In this document: piece by piece, positions 36,470 to 45,420 of the stretch
How positions within the stretch are numbered: position 1 is the stretch's first letter
Layout: every line of letters starts with the position of its first letter
Assembly: GCF_020166515.1 (NCBI RefSeq)
Contig: NZ_JAINZT010000002.1
Location: 868,001-932,000, forward strand
DNA length: 64,000 nucleotides
Reading direction: 5' to 3'
Source: Robertkochia flava
GTDB lineage: Bacteria > Bacteroidota > Bacteroidia > Flavobacteriales > Flavobacteriaceae
Position numbers and translations under genes: made by a program
Notes under the pieces: generated by a model
Databases searched by the model: none
The model's input: the letters and a program-made list of their open reading frames with translations, nothing else
Told to the model about the DNA's origin: nothing

Positions 36470-38221
36470 ATGAAATTCAGATTAATTTATTTGTTGGCAT
36501 GCTTCTTCATGCTGGCATCCTGCAAAGAATCTTCAGAAAAGAAACAGGACGCGGTTGCAGAACCCTATAAACTTCAGCAAACCATATTCTACGGCGGGGA
36601 TATCATCACCATGGATGGAGAAGAGCCACAGTATGTGGAAGCCCTGGTACAACGCGAAGGAAAGATCGTTTACGTCGGAGACAAAGCCGGCGCTATGGAT
36701 CAATATGGCGGAAAGGCAGAAGAGGTGGACTTGCAGGGGCATACCATGGTTCCCGGGTTTGTGGATGGGCATGTGCATTTTGCCAATTTAGGAGCTCAGG
36801 CGGTCACCGCTAATCTTTTGGCAGAACCTGACGGGAATGTGAATACCATGGATGATTTAGTAACTGCCATGCGGGAATGGAATGAGAAAAATGGTACCGA
36901 TATGACCAATGGCTGGATCATCGGAATGGGGTATGATGATGCGGTTTTGAAGGAAGGACGGCATCCTACTAAGGAGGATCTTGACAAAGTCTCCTCAGAA
37001 CTCCCCGTTATGGCTACCCATATTAGCGGTCATTTTTGTTCGGTTAATACCAAAGGACTGGAATTGATCGGTTACGATGCCAGTACCATGGACCCGGATG
37101 GAGGAGTCATAAGAAGGCTAGAAGGTTCACAGGAGCCCAATGGAGTATTGGAAGAGCTGGCGGCGATCCCGGCCATGTTAAAGGCCTTGAGCCCGAGTGG
37201 TCAGGAAATGGTGGATTTCTATATGGACAAGGGGCAGGAAATGGCCTTTAGTTTTGGGTATACCACGGCCCAGGAGGGACGCGCCATGCAAAATCATGAA
37301 CAACTGGCCGATTATGCTGAGCGCGGAAAATTGAAGCTCGACGTGGTGACCTATATCGATTATGCCTTTCCCAAATACCTGCATACCGATTGGAACAGTA
37401 GAAATTACCGGAATCATTACCGCATAGGGGGTATGAAACTTACCCTGGACGGCTCTCCACAGGGAAGAACCGCCTGGAGAACGGAACCTTACCTGATTCC
37501 CCCGGACGGTCAGAAGGAAGGGTATAGTGGCTATCCGGCCATTCCCAATGATGAAGACGTTCAGGCAATAGTTGATACTGCATTTGCCAATAACTGGCAG
37601 CTTCTGATCCATTGCAATGCCGATGCCTCTGCCGATCAGTTGTTCCGGGCAATGAATAAGGCGGTAAAACAGTATGGAAATACCGACAGAAGAACCACCC
37701 TGATCCACGGGCAGCTCATCCGGATGAATCAGCTGGACAGCTTGAAAAAATACGACATGGTGGGATCTTTTTTTCCCATGCACACCTTCTACTGGGGCGA
37801 TTGGTACAAGGAGATCATTGGTCCTGAAAAGGCCCAACAGATCAGTCCGATCAATTCGGCTTTAGAAATGGGGATTCCGGTGACCAGCCATACCGATGCT
37901 CCGGTAGCCCTGCCAAATCTGATGATGGTTATGCATACCACAGTGAACCGGGTAAGCCGTTCAGGAACCGTAATGGGGCCGGACGAACGGTTAACACCCT
38001 ACCAGGCTTTGAAAACGTTTACCAGCTGGGGCGCCTGGCAGCATTTTGAAGAAGACAGTAAAGGAACCCTGACGGAAGGAAAACTGGCCGACCTTGTTAT
38101 CCTGGATAAAAATCCACTGAAGGTGGACCCGATGACCCTTAAGGATATCAGGGTGCTGGAGACGATCAAGGAGGGTGAGACAGTTTATAAATGGAAAGGC
38201 GAGGAAACCGCAATGAAATAA
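36470..38221 (+). CDS. YtcJ-like amidohydrolase lipoprotein
   Basis: A metal-dependent hydrolase (amidohydrolase 3/YtcJ group) of 583 residues, anchored by lipidation at Cys18 (LASC). The metal motif HVH is at 101-103 in VDGHVHF, with further conserved sites LLIHCNAD near 380, TLIHGQ near 408 and SHTDAPVALPN near 477. The C-terminal part (GKLADLVILDKNPL) is the family's closing segment. An OprO/P-like porin starts 12 nt later, so the pair is probably one operon acting on an imported small compound. Substrate unknown. Confidence 0.9.
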   Translation: MKFRLIYLLACFFMLASCKESSEKKQDAVAEPYKLQQTIFYGGDIITMDGEEPQYVEALVQREGKIVYVGDKAGAMDQYGGKAEEVDLQGHTMVPGFVDGHVHFANLGAQAVTANLLAEPDGNVNTMDDLVTAMREWNEKNGTDMTNGWIIGMGYDDAVLKEGRHPTKEDLDKVSSELPVMATHISGHFCSVNTKGLELIGYDASTMDPDGGVIRRLEGSQEPNGVLEELAAIPAMLKALSPSGQEMVDFYMDKGQEMAFSFGYTTAQEGRAMQNHEQLADYAERGKLKLDVVTYIDYAFPKYLHTDWNSRNYRNHYRIGGMKLTLDGSPQGRTAWRTEPYLIPPDGQKEGYSGYPAIPNDEDVQAIVDTAFANNWQLLIHCNADASADQLFRAMNKAVKQYGNTDRRTTLIHGQLIRMNQLDSLKKYDMVGSFFPMHTFYWGDWYKEIIGPEKAQQISPINSALEMGIPVTSHTDAPVALPNLMMVMHTTVNRVSRSGTVMGPDERLTPYQALKTFTSWGAWQHFEEDSKGTLTEGKLADLVILDKNPLKVDPMTLKDIRVLETIKEGETVYKWKGEETAMK

Positions 38222-38233
38222 ACGCTGTTTGTA

Positions 38234-39457
38234 ATGATCAATTTATTCCCTAAAAGAAAACAGTATGCCCTTGCGCATGGTCTTCTCTGTTCGTTCTTAT
38301 TTTTAGTGTCCGCTACCGGATGGGCTCAGCAAACCATTGATGAGGATTTTTCCTGGGTGGATTATACCGGGAAGGGATTCCAGTTCAGTACTCCTGATGA
38401 CAAATTTCTCCTTCAGATAGAATCGAGGTTGCAGTTCAGGTATGCTTACCCCCAGGATCAGGACCCGATCACCTTTGAAGATTTCCAGGATAATCAAACC
38501 CATGTATTCGAGGTAAACCGGGCGCGACTCAAGATCGGTGGACATGCCTATAAACCCTGGTTAAAATATTACTGGGAATACGACGTGGTAGGGGGGAATT
38601 TGCTGGACTTTCGGGTGATGGTGGAGAAGTGGCCATTTTTTAAATTAAAGGTGGGCCAGTGGAAAACGTATTTTACCCGCGAGCGGGTGATCTCCTCAGG
38701 GAAACAACAATTGGTGGACCGCTCCATTATCAACAGGCCTTTTACCGTGGACCGGCAGCAGGGGGTGGAGTTTTATGGGAGGATCTTCCCTGAAAAGCTT
38801 TTTGACCTTAGCTATAATATTTCTGTACTTACCGGGACAGGAAGGGGGAACTCCTCCAACGATGACGAGCATCTTATGTATGTGGGAAGGCTGCAATGGA
38901 ATGTTTTCGGTCGTGAGCTCGGTTTTACGGGTTCCGACCTTTCCATTACCGAAAAGCCGGAAGGTATCATTGCCGTCGCAGGGGTTACCAACAGGAGTCC
39001 CTATACCCGTTTCTCCACTTCCGGCGGAGGACAATTGGTAGGCTTCGAAGATGGAGTCGATAGCCAGTACAGGGTGAATCAACTTTTACTGGAGACCGCT
39101 TTCATGTATCGGGGGTTCTCCTGGCAGCACGAATCACATTATAAGGAGATACAGGATCGTGTTCTGGGGCAGACCACCATTCTCGAAGGGAGTTATTTCC
39201 AGGCGGGATATTTTTTACATCAGGCCTGGGAAGCCGTGCCTGAGCCCCTGGAGGTCGCGGCCAGGTATGCCTGGTATACTCCCGAGGAACGTATTGTGGA
39301 TAATTTGCATAAGGAATTGGGGTTCGGGGTGAATTGGTTTTTTGCGGGACACCGGAATAAATTAACTGCCGAGGTAACCTGGCTCGAACTCGAAGGACCC
39401 ACTTTTCCCGTGACGGATGAGTTCCGGGTCCGGGTGCAGTGGGATATATCTTTTTAG
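38234..39457 (+). CDS. OprO/OprP-like outer-membrane porin
   Basis: A 407-residue product with a signal peptide (about 1-32, ending GWAQ), regularly alternating beta-strands and a terminal Phe (WDISF), typical of an outer-membrane barrel. KFLLQIESRLQFRY near 55, RARLKIGGHAYKPWLKYYWEYD near 95 and the middle GVEFYGRIF match the phosphate-selective porin O/P group. It follows the amidohydrolase closely and may admit its substrate. Phosphate specificity should not be assumed. Confidence 0.82.
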   Translation: MINLFPKRKQYALAHGLLCSFLFLVSATGWAQQTIDEDFSWVDYTGKGFQFSTPDDKFLLQIESRLQFRYAYPQDQDPITFEDFQDNQTHVFEVNRARLKIGGHAYKPWLKYYWEYDVVGGNLLDFRVMVEKWPFFKLKVGQWKTYFTRERVISSGKQQLVDRSIINRPFTVDRQQGVEFYGRIFPEKLFDLSYNISVLTGTGRGNSSNDDEHLMYVGRLQWNVFGRELGFTGSDLSITEKPEGIIAVAGVTNRSPYTRFSTSGGGQLVGFEDGVDSQYRVNQLLLETAFMYRGFSWQHESHYKEIQDRVLGQTTILEGSYFQAGYFLHQAWEAVPEPLEVAARYAWYTPEERIVDNLHKELGFGVNWFFAGHRNKLTAEVTWLELEGPTFPVTDEFRVRVQWDISF

Positions 39458-39499
39458 GCGATTTCTCTTGTAAAAGTAGAAATTTGATAATTTAGGAGC

Positions 39500-40348
39500 A
39501 TGAAATCTGCATGCTCCCTGAATTTAAAATCTACTTACTGGAATTGTTATAGTCCTGATATAAAACTATTCCTGATCTTGATTCCGCTCATTGCCGGATT
39601 TAATTATTATCTGACCTACTCCAATATCAGGCTTAATGGTTTTCTGTTGCTGACTTTTACTTTGGATACTCTGCAGGGGTATATGGCCTGGTTGTCGGTA
39701 CGTCATCTTATCATTCTGCTGGATGAGAAACTGCCATTCCATTTTCAACCGTCAAAACGTATTCTTGTTCAGGTTTTTTTCACAACCCTGGTTGGATTAC
39801 TGGTGATAAGTCTCACTACAGAAATGTTAAGTCTGATTTTTAAGGGCGAATTTGCTTCCGTTGACTTTTATACCTTCGATCTGTTTATTATCAGTATATG
39901 GTTTCTGGTGATCAATGGAATTTATCTTACCCTGTATTTCCATAATCGAAGTATCATTCCGACTGAACATGAAGGTATGGCAGTTCGAAAACCGGAAGGT
40001 CTTACCGTGCGGGCCGGTAATAAGGAAGTATTAGTGCCCTTTGGGGAAATATTCCACATTTGCAGGGATGGTGACTATACCTTAATAGAAACTTTCGAGG
40101 CTGAGCAGTACTTTCTCCATATCTCCTTGAAGGAGTTGGAGAATTCCCTTCCGACTTTTGACTTTTTCAGACTGAACAGGGGAGTCATCATGAATCGAAA
40201 ATCGATTAAGGGGTTCCATGTTATGGAAACCAGAAAGCTTGAAATTATTTTCTTCGAGACGAAGAAAGTGGTTAATACGCAGGCGTTCGTAAGTCGAACC
40301 AGGGCTCCTGAATTTAAAAAATGGTTTGCAATAAACCAGGTCGCCTGA
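39500..40348 (+). CDS. Membrane-bound LytTR-family transcription regulator
   Basis: A 282-residue protein. Four hydrophobic segments in the first 155 residues (about 23-42, 47-70, 88-108, 125-145) form a membrane domain. The C-terminal half (about 175-278) is a LytTR DNA-binding domain, with GNKEVLVPFGEIFHICRDGDYT and HISLKELENSLP as landmarks. There is no receiver domain, so it probably senses a signal in the membrane directly. It lies just upstream of an outer-membrane protein and a serine hydrolase that it might control. Confidence 0.86.
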   Translation: MKSACSLNLKSTYWNCYSPDIKLFLILIPLIAGFNYYLTYSNIRLNGFLLLTFTLDTLQGYMAWLSVRHLIILLDEKLPFHFQPSKRILVQVFFTTLVGLLVISLTTEMLSLIFKGEFASVDFYTFDLFIISIWFLVINGIYLTLYFHNRSIIPTEHEGMAVRKPEGLTVRAGNKEVLVPFGEIFHICRDGDYTLIETFEAEQYFLHISLKELENSLPTFDFFRLNRGVIMNRKSIKGFHVMETRKLEIIFFETKKVVNTQAFVSRTRAPEFKKWFAINQVA

Positions 40349-40415
40349 CGGGTGATTTTGGTGCATTTTACGGAATTTCCTTTGATTTTAATGGCTGAAA
40401 CGTGGTTAAGTCATG

Positions 40416-40423
40416 TAGATTTG
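40416..40423 (+). promoter_or_regulatory. Probable -7 element upstream of the outer-membrane protein gene
   Basis: TAGATTTG matches the -7 consensus exactly and lies 20 nt before the ATG at 40444. No TTG at the right distance. It implies the longer GTG-started frame from 40402 is not used. Confidence 0.45.
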
Positions 40424-40443
40424 GATTATCAATCAAAATCACT

Positions 40444-41046
40444 ATGACATTGAGGTCCCTTCTCTTTTTTTGGGTATTTATCGTAGCATTTTCCGTAAGT
40501 GGTCAATCGGATACGTCTCCTTCCGCCTCCTTTCGCAATTTCCCTTTAATGGTTTCTGTCAAGTTCCAAAATCTGGCCATGCCATTTCAGGATCTGAAGG
40601 GTAACTTTATGAATATAGGAGTAGGCTTGGGGACTGAAGTGAGTTGGAATAAAAGTGAGCACTGGACCCAGCAGTTCAATATCATGTATTTTTTTAACCG
40701 GGGATCCGGAAATGGGTTTTCTGTATATTCCCAGATGCTCTGGAGACCTGCATTGTACGCTGATGTATTGGGTGGAATCAAGGGAGGCATTGGTTATACC
40801 TGGTTGTTTAAACCTAATCCTTCAATGAAAAATATGGATGGGCAATGGAGTCCAGCATCCCGTACAAAGGGAATGCTCAGTGTTCCCTTTGGGGTTTACC
40901 TGTCCTGGAATGAGTTAGATGCGGAAACGTATCTTAGCTCATACCTGGCTTATGACGTTTTTCTTCACAGTGGATTTAACGCTGATGTACCCGTGATTCC
41001 AAATACATTTTTCGAGGCGGGAATCGGGATGTATTTCAAAGAATAA
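40444..41046 (+). CDS. Outer-membrane beta-barrel protein of unknown function
   Basis: A 200-residue product. Residues 1-20 are a signal peptide ending VSGQ, and the rest alternates polar and hydrophobic residues and ends in MYFKE, as in a small barrel of about eight strands. The ATG at 40444 is chosen over the upstream GTG because it starts the signal peptide and follows the likely promoter. The serine hydrolase begins 5 nt later. No family name recognised. Confidence 0.75.
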   Translation: MTLRSLLFFWVFIVAFSVSGQSDTSPSASFRNFPLMVSVKFQNLAMPFQDLKGNFMNIGVGLGTEVSWNKSEHWTQQFNIMYFFNRGSGNGFSVYSQMLWRPALYADVLGGIKGGIGYTWLFKPNPSMKNMDGQWSPASRTKGMLSVPFGVYLSWNELDAETYLSSYLAYDVFLHSGFNADVPVIPNTFFEAGIGMYFKE

Positions 41047-41051
41047 GGATC

Positions 41052-42218
41052 ATGAAAAGAAGGCTGATTTTATTTCTATTGATAATGGCCGGATTCACAG
41101 TTTCCTGTGTTTCCCCTAAGGACTTTGTGCACACACTTCCTTGCGAGGTCGAACTAAATCTGAGTAATAATAAACGCCTGGATTCCCTGGTAGATGCGCT
41201 TTCCAGATCAGGAGCTCCAGGTGCAGTATTGGCAACCTCTGGACCTGAAGGGGAATCTTTTTATTCCTCAGGGGTAGCCAGTATAGAATCGGGAACCAAA
41301 ATGAGTGCATGCCACCTGCAATATTTGCAAAGTATATCCAAAACTTACCTTGCCGTAGTGATAATGTTACTTAAGGAGGACGGGGAATTGGAATTAGATG
41401 CTCCTGTTAACCGGTATTTACCCGATGTAATTCTCGAAAAATTACCCCAGTCGGATGTGGTAACCGTAAGAATGTTACTTAATCATACTTCAGGATATCC
41501 CGAGTATAATTATTCCCCGGGATATGTAAGTTATCTGCTCCAACACCCGGAATATACCTTTCAGCCGGTCGAGTATCTTGATTATATAGCTGGTAAGCCC
41601 CTTGATTTCGATCCGGGTACGCGGTATGCATATCGAAATACAAATTATGTGATCCTTTCTTTAATTGCCGATCATCTTACTGGCGATCACGGCGTTTATA
41701 TGCAGCGGCGTATTTTCGAGTCTCTTCATTTGACAAATACATTTTACAGAAATACGAACGGCTATCTGGATAATCCACTTTTAGTGGAGAGTTACTGGGA
41801 CCGGTTCAGTAATGGTACCATCGAAAACGTCACTGCTTTACAAAGGGCTAATGTGGCCGGAATGGCTGGTGATGATGGATTGATCGCTACACCTATGGAT
41901 ACAGTTACCTTTTTAAAGTCGTTATGGGATGGTCGTTTGTTGTCAGATGAAGCGTTAACCGAGATGACCTCCTGGGTAAAAGATGAGTCGGGAAACCCGC
42001 GCTACGGACTGGGATTGGCTACCAGACAAATTCAGGGATTCCAGGCGATCGGGCATAGCGGGGGTGGCCTGGGCGCGGGGTGTGAACTGTATTATTTTCC
42101 GGAAAAGGAACTTTATATGTTTATTGCAATTAATCTGGGAACGGTTACCTATAGTCCGTTGCATGATCAGATCGAAGTGATCAGAGAGGAGATCTTCAGT
42201 ACGCTTTTAACAGATTGA
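41052..42218 (+). CDS. Class C beta-lactamase-type serine hydrolase lipoprotein
   Basis: A 388-residue product lipidated probably at Cys19 (FTVSC). The three active-site motifs of the beta-lactamase/PBP4* fold are visible: SISK with Ser94 and Lys97, YRN at 194-196, and HSGGG near 337. Proteins of this type include esterases, D-aminopeptidases and PBP-like enzymes, so antibiotic resistance cannot be inferred. It is in an operon with the preceding barrel protein and converges with the GH53 gene. Confidence 0.88.
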   Translation: MKRRLILFLLIMAGFTVSCVSPKDFVHTLPCEVELNLSNNKRLDSLVDALSRSGAPGAVLATSGPEGESFYSSGVASIESGTKMSACHLQYLQSISKTYLAVVIMLLKEDGELELDAPVNRYLPDVILEKLPQSDVVTVRMLLNHTSGYPEYNYSPGYVSYLLQHPEYTFQPVEYLDYIAGKPLDFDPGTRYAYRNTNYVILSLIADHLTGDHGVYMQRRIFESLHLTNTFYRNTNGYLDNPLLVESYWDRFSNGTIENVTALQRANVAGMAGDDGLIATPMDTVTFLKSLWDGRLLSDEALTEMTSWVKDESGNPRYGLGLATRQIQGFQAIGHSGGGLGAGCELYYFPEKELYMFIAINLGTVTYSPLHDQIEVIREEIFSTLLTD

Positions 42219-42222
42219 GGGG

Positions 42223-43425
42223 TTAAGGGTTGTAGCGATGAGACTTTGTATTATCTGAATTCAGGGCGTTGTAATAGAAATTCATGCCGAGGTTCGCCTT
42301 TCCATTCTGATCAAACAGGGTGGCATTATCCCAATGCGATCCCTTTCCCCATCGGGTCTCACAACTGCTCGAGATCCATGCCGGTTCCCAGTACACAATG
42401 CCCTGGCCTCCAGCCTTTTTTACGATATCCCTGAGGGTGAGCAAATAGTCCAATTGTCCTTCCTGGGTTGCAGGGTATCCTTCCAGCAGGGCATTCTCAC
42501 CCATGATGTTGCTGGCTGCGTCTCCGTTGTCAAGGGTGTACGGGTAGGCGGTCTCTACGATCATCAGCTTTTTATCATAGGTGGTGATTAATCCGGAAAG
42601 GGCTTCTTCAAGCGTTTCCAATTTATGATCAGACCACTGTGGATAGTATGAAATTCCGATCCAGTCATAATCGGTTATCCCATGTGCTTTAGCCTCCCTG
42701 AACCACCTGATCGCATTTTCGGGTTGTGCAATATGAAGCATGATCCCGATATCTTTTCCCGTCTCTTCAGTAATTTTCCGGACCGCCTGAACCCCTTTTT
42801 TGAGCAGGTAACTGTTGCGCGTCCAGTTAATACTGTCTTTGGATTCCCCTTTTCTCAGGATCATTCCGTTGATCTCATTTCCTACCTGTACCATTTCAGG
42901 CAATAATCCCTCCTGATTCAGTTCTTTCAGGGTGGTATAGGTGTAGTCGTAGAGTTTTGAACCGAGCAACTCGGTGTCATTGATCAGATGTTCCCAGGCC
43001 TTTGGAATTTCCTGTTTCTGAGGGTCGGCCCAGTCGTCTGAATAGTGAAAATCCAGCAAAACAGGAATGCCGGATGCCCTGGCTCTTTTTATCGATCGCT
43101 TTACATCCGGTAATGTACTGTATTCTGTCCAGTCCGGATCATGCCAAAGGCGCAATCGTATAAGGTTGGCACCGGCCTCCTTAAAGATCATGTAGGGATC
43201 TCTTTTCGTGTTGGAGTGATCGTAGTAGATGGCTCCGCAGTCTTCCAGTTCATTTACATAGGAAAGGTCTGCCCCATAGAAAAAATCAGGAGTGTCATAA
43301 AGAGAAGCGCCGGGTTCAGATGTGGGCGTAATGGAAGTCGCCTTTTTGGAGGCATCTGTCTGGCATGCTGTGAGAAACTGTAAAATAAATACAGCGAGGA
43401 TAGTGGTCTTAAACGGAGTTCTCAT
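42223..43425 (-). CDS. GH53 endo-beta-1,4-galactanase-like lipoprotein
   Basis: A 400-residue TIM-barrel glycoside hydrolase of family GH53, acting on beta-1,4-galactan such as pectin side chains. It is lipidated at Cys21 (LTAC). FFYGADLSYV opens the barrel, NLIRLRLWHDP is at about 87, the acid/base Glu184 is in VGNEING, and the nucleophile Glu291 is in MIVETAYPY. No SusC/SusD pair or galactose gene accompanies it, which is unusual for a polysaccharide enzyme in this group. It may be an orphan of a lost or distant utilisation locus. Confidence 0.92.
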   Translation of the reverse strand: MRTPFKTTILAVFILQFLTACQTDASKKATSITPTSEPGASLYDTPDFFYGADLSYVNELEDCGAIYYDHSNTKRDPYMIFKEAGANLIRLRLWHDPDWTEYSTLPDVKRSIKRARASGIPVLLDFHYSDDWADPQKQEIPKAWEHLINDTELLGSKLYDYTYTTLKELNQEGLLPEMVQVGNEINGMILRKGESKDSINWTRNSYLLKKGVQAVRKITEETGKDIGIMLHIAQPENAIRWFREAKAHGITDYDWIGISYYPQWSDHKLETLEEALSGLITTYDKKLMIVETAYPYTLDNGDAASNIMGENALLEGYPATQEGQLDYLLTLRDIVKKAGGQGIVYWEPAWISSSCETRWGKGSHWDNATLFDQNGKANLGMNFYYNALNSDNTKSHRYNP

Positions 43426-43622
43426 TGGATTGGTTGGCCGGGTATTTACTAAAGTGTTCCGCCAAGATAGATGTTAATGAGATAAAAATGAAATGGAGAG
43501 GGTGGCATTTTAACATGGTTTAACAGCGGTAAAAACGTCGTAAACATCTAAAAATGTGCGCATTAGAGCAGGAAATACTGATGTTTGAAGTAATTTCAAT
43601 GTAAAATCTAAATATATATAAA

Positions 43623-44108
43623 ATGAAAAGAGTAGGAGTAATTTTTGGGGTACTGATCTGTCTTATGGCGTATCCGCTACAGGCACAAGTTTCGGATGAG
43701 GAGGCTAAACTGATCCAGGATGCCTGGGGATTGGATAAAAAAGAAATGATCGACCAATACATGGGGCTTTCAGGGGAGGCTGCAAACAGTTTCTGGGAAG
43801 TATACGATGCCTACATGATCGAACGAAAGGATCTGGGTATGGATCGCTATCAGATTCTCAAGGAGTATGCAGAAAATTATGACGGACTTAGCGGGGAAAA
43901 AGCCGATGAATTAACCGAACGTCTATTTAAGAACAACATGGCTCTGGAAAAACTTCAGCTAAAGTGCTATAAGCGAATGAAGAAGGCGGTTGGTCCCCTG
44001 GAGGCCAGTAAATTTATTCAGGCCGAGCGATATATAGAATCCGTGATAAGGATAGAGGTGCAAAGCGGAATCCCGTTTATTGACGAATTGCAGCAAATTC
44101 GCGGATGA
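43623..44108 (+). CDS. Secreted helical protein of unknown function
   Basis: A 161-residue product with a signal peptide (about 1-21, ending LQAQ) and a wholly helical, charged mature part. I do not recognise a family. It is the first gene of a three-gene unit with a DUF4136 lipoprotein and a barrel protein, so a periplasmic role in the envelope is likely but not shown. Confidence 0.8.
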   Translation: MKRVGVIFGVLICLMAYPLQAQVSDEEAKLIQDAWGLDKKEMIDQYMGLSGEAANSFWEVYDAYMIERKDLGMDRYQILKEYAENYDGLSGEKADELTERLFKNNMALEKLQLKCYKRMKKAVGPLEASKFIQAERYIESVIRIEVQSGIPFIDELQQIRG

Positions 44109-44124
44109 TAAAATTTTAAAAGAG

Positions 44125-44772
44125 ATGAAAAGAAAAATGAATTTCATAGTACTCGTACTGTTGTGCTTAGGCATCATATCGTGCCAGCGGGACGATGTTA
44201 CATATGTCGATGAACTGGATGTTGTGTATACCAATTACTCTGAACAAATTGAGTTTTCCGGATTGCAAACCTACAGCATCCCTGATAAGGTGATAGAAAT
44301 AAAGGACGAAGATTTTGATGAACCCGGGCAGGACCCCGAATTTATTGATGATGTATATGCCTCGGTTATTCTGGGAAAGATCCGTGAAAATATGGATGCA
44401 TATGGATGGACGGAAACATCTAAAGATAATAATCCGGATGTGGTCGTACTGGTTTCTGTCATGACCACGACCAATCTTTTTTATTATTACGATTGGGGGT
44501 ATTGGAATTGGTGGGGCTATCCTGGGTATGGGCCCGGCTGGGGCTGGTGGTATCCGGGATATTACCCTCCCCTGATCAGCGGATATCGTTCAGGGAGTGT
44601 TTTGATACAGATGACCTATCCCGATGGTATTGGGGCCAATGAGACCATTCCTGTGATATGGACCGCTGTGATCAATGGACTATTGGAAGGAAGTACCAAT
44701 TCCATAAATACCAGGTTGCAGAATACCATTGATCAGAGTTTTATTCAATCATCATATTTAAGGAAGCCATGA
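44125..44772 (+). CDS. DUF4136-like lipoprotein
   Basis: A 215-residue product lipidated at Cys20 (IISC). It has the DUF4136 pattern of a short beta domain followed by an aromatic loop. Residues 119-149 are almost only Tyr, Trp, Gly and Pro, a feature common in this family. The ATG at 44125, after AAAGAG, is chosen over a frame extension to 44080 that overlaps the previous gene. The stop overlaps the next ATG by 4 nt. Function unknown. Confidence 0.82.
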   Translation: MKRKMNFIVLVLLCLGIISCQRDDVTYVDELDVVYTNYSEQIEFSGLQTYSIPDKVIEIKDEDFDEPGQDPEFIDDVYASVILGKIRENMDAYGWTETSKDNNPDVVVLVSVMTTTNLFYYYDWGYWNWWGYPGYGPGWGWWYPGYYPPLISGYRSGSVLIQMTYPDGIGANETIPVIWTAVINGLLEGSTNSINTRLQNTIDQSFIQSSYLRKP

Positions 44773-45362
44773 AAATAAGAGACTTAATTTTTTTAATCGC
44801 TATAGCGCTTATCTCAAATAATATCCTTGCTCAAGATGAATATTCCGCCATAAATTATTCTGTAGGGATCCCTGCGTCAGGGATGTCCGATTATATAGGG
44901 AAGGTTAGTTGGCTGGGTACATCTTTGGAATACAGGAAAGAGGTTTCCAGCAAACTATATGTGGGTTTTGATATAGGGTTTAATTCATTTTATGAAGACC
45001 TTGACTATGGGACCTTTACCCAGGGTACAGCCTCTATTACCGGGAATCAGAATCGCAGCCTCTTCAGTATGCCGATCCTGGTTGGGGCGAACTATTTTTT
45101 TGCGGTTAATGAAAAATTCGAGCCTTTTGTAGGGTTTGGTCTGGGAACCATTTACACAGGTAGGGAAACTGAATTCGGAATTTTTGCAGACAGGACAACT
45201 ACCTGGTTTTTTGCTATTCGTCCCGAAGTGGGATTTATGTACCGTTTAAATAGTAGTAACGGGATAAAGCTCGCATACAAATACAACAAAACCTTCGATA
45301 CGAAAGACCTGGATGAACATTCCTATATGGCAATTGATCTTGGCTGGGTGTACTTTTTTTAA
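44769..45362 (+). CDS. Outer-membrane beta-barrel protein
   Basis: A 197-residue product with a signal peptide (about 1-21, ending ILAQ) and alternating strands ending in the aromatic LGWVYFF, typical of small OmpA/OmpX-like barrels. It is translationally coupled to the DUF4136 lipoprotein and closes the unit that began at 43623. No specific function can be given. Confidence 0.8.
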   Translation: MKIRDLIFLIAIALISNNILAQDEYSAINYSVGIPASGMSDYIGKVSWLGTSLEYRKEVSSKLYVGFDIGFNSFYEDLDYGTFTQGTASITGNQNRSLFSMPILVGANYFFAVNEKFEPFVGFGLGTIYTGRETEFGIFADRTTTWFFAIRPEVGFMYRLNSSNGIKLAYKYNKTFDTKDLDEHSYMAIDLGWVYFF

Positions 45363-45420
45363 GGTTCTGGCTAAAATGGGGTATCACCGGTGGAAGTCTC
45401 TCCCCCGATGATTGTATAAA

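Noticed and set aside
37178-37837. Minus-strand open frame of 219 codons
   Set aside because: It is antisense to the amidohydrolase gene and lacks protein-like motifs.
41052-42218. Reading the class C-type serine hydrolase as an antibiotic-resistance beta-lactamase
   Set aside because: The three motifs are shared by esterases and peptidases of the same fold, and the lipoprotein signal and neighbours do not suggest resistance.
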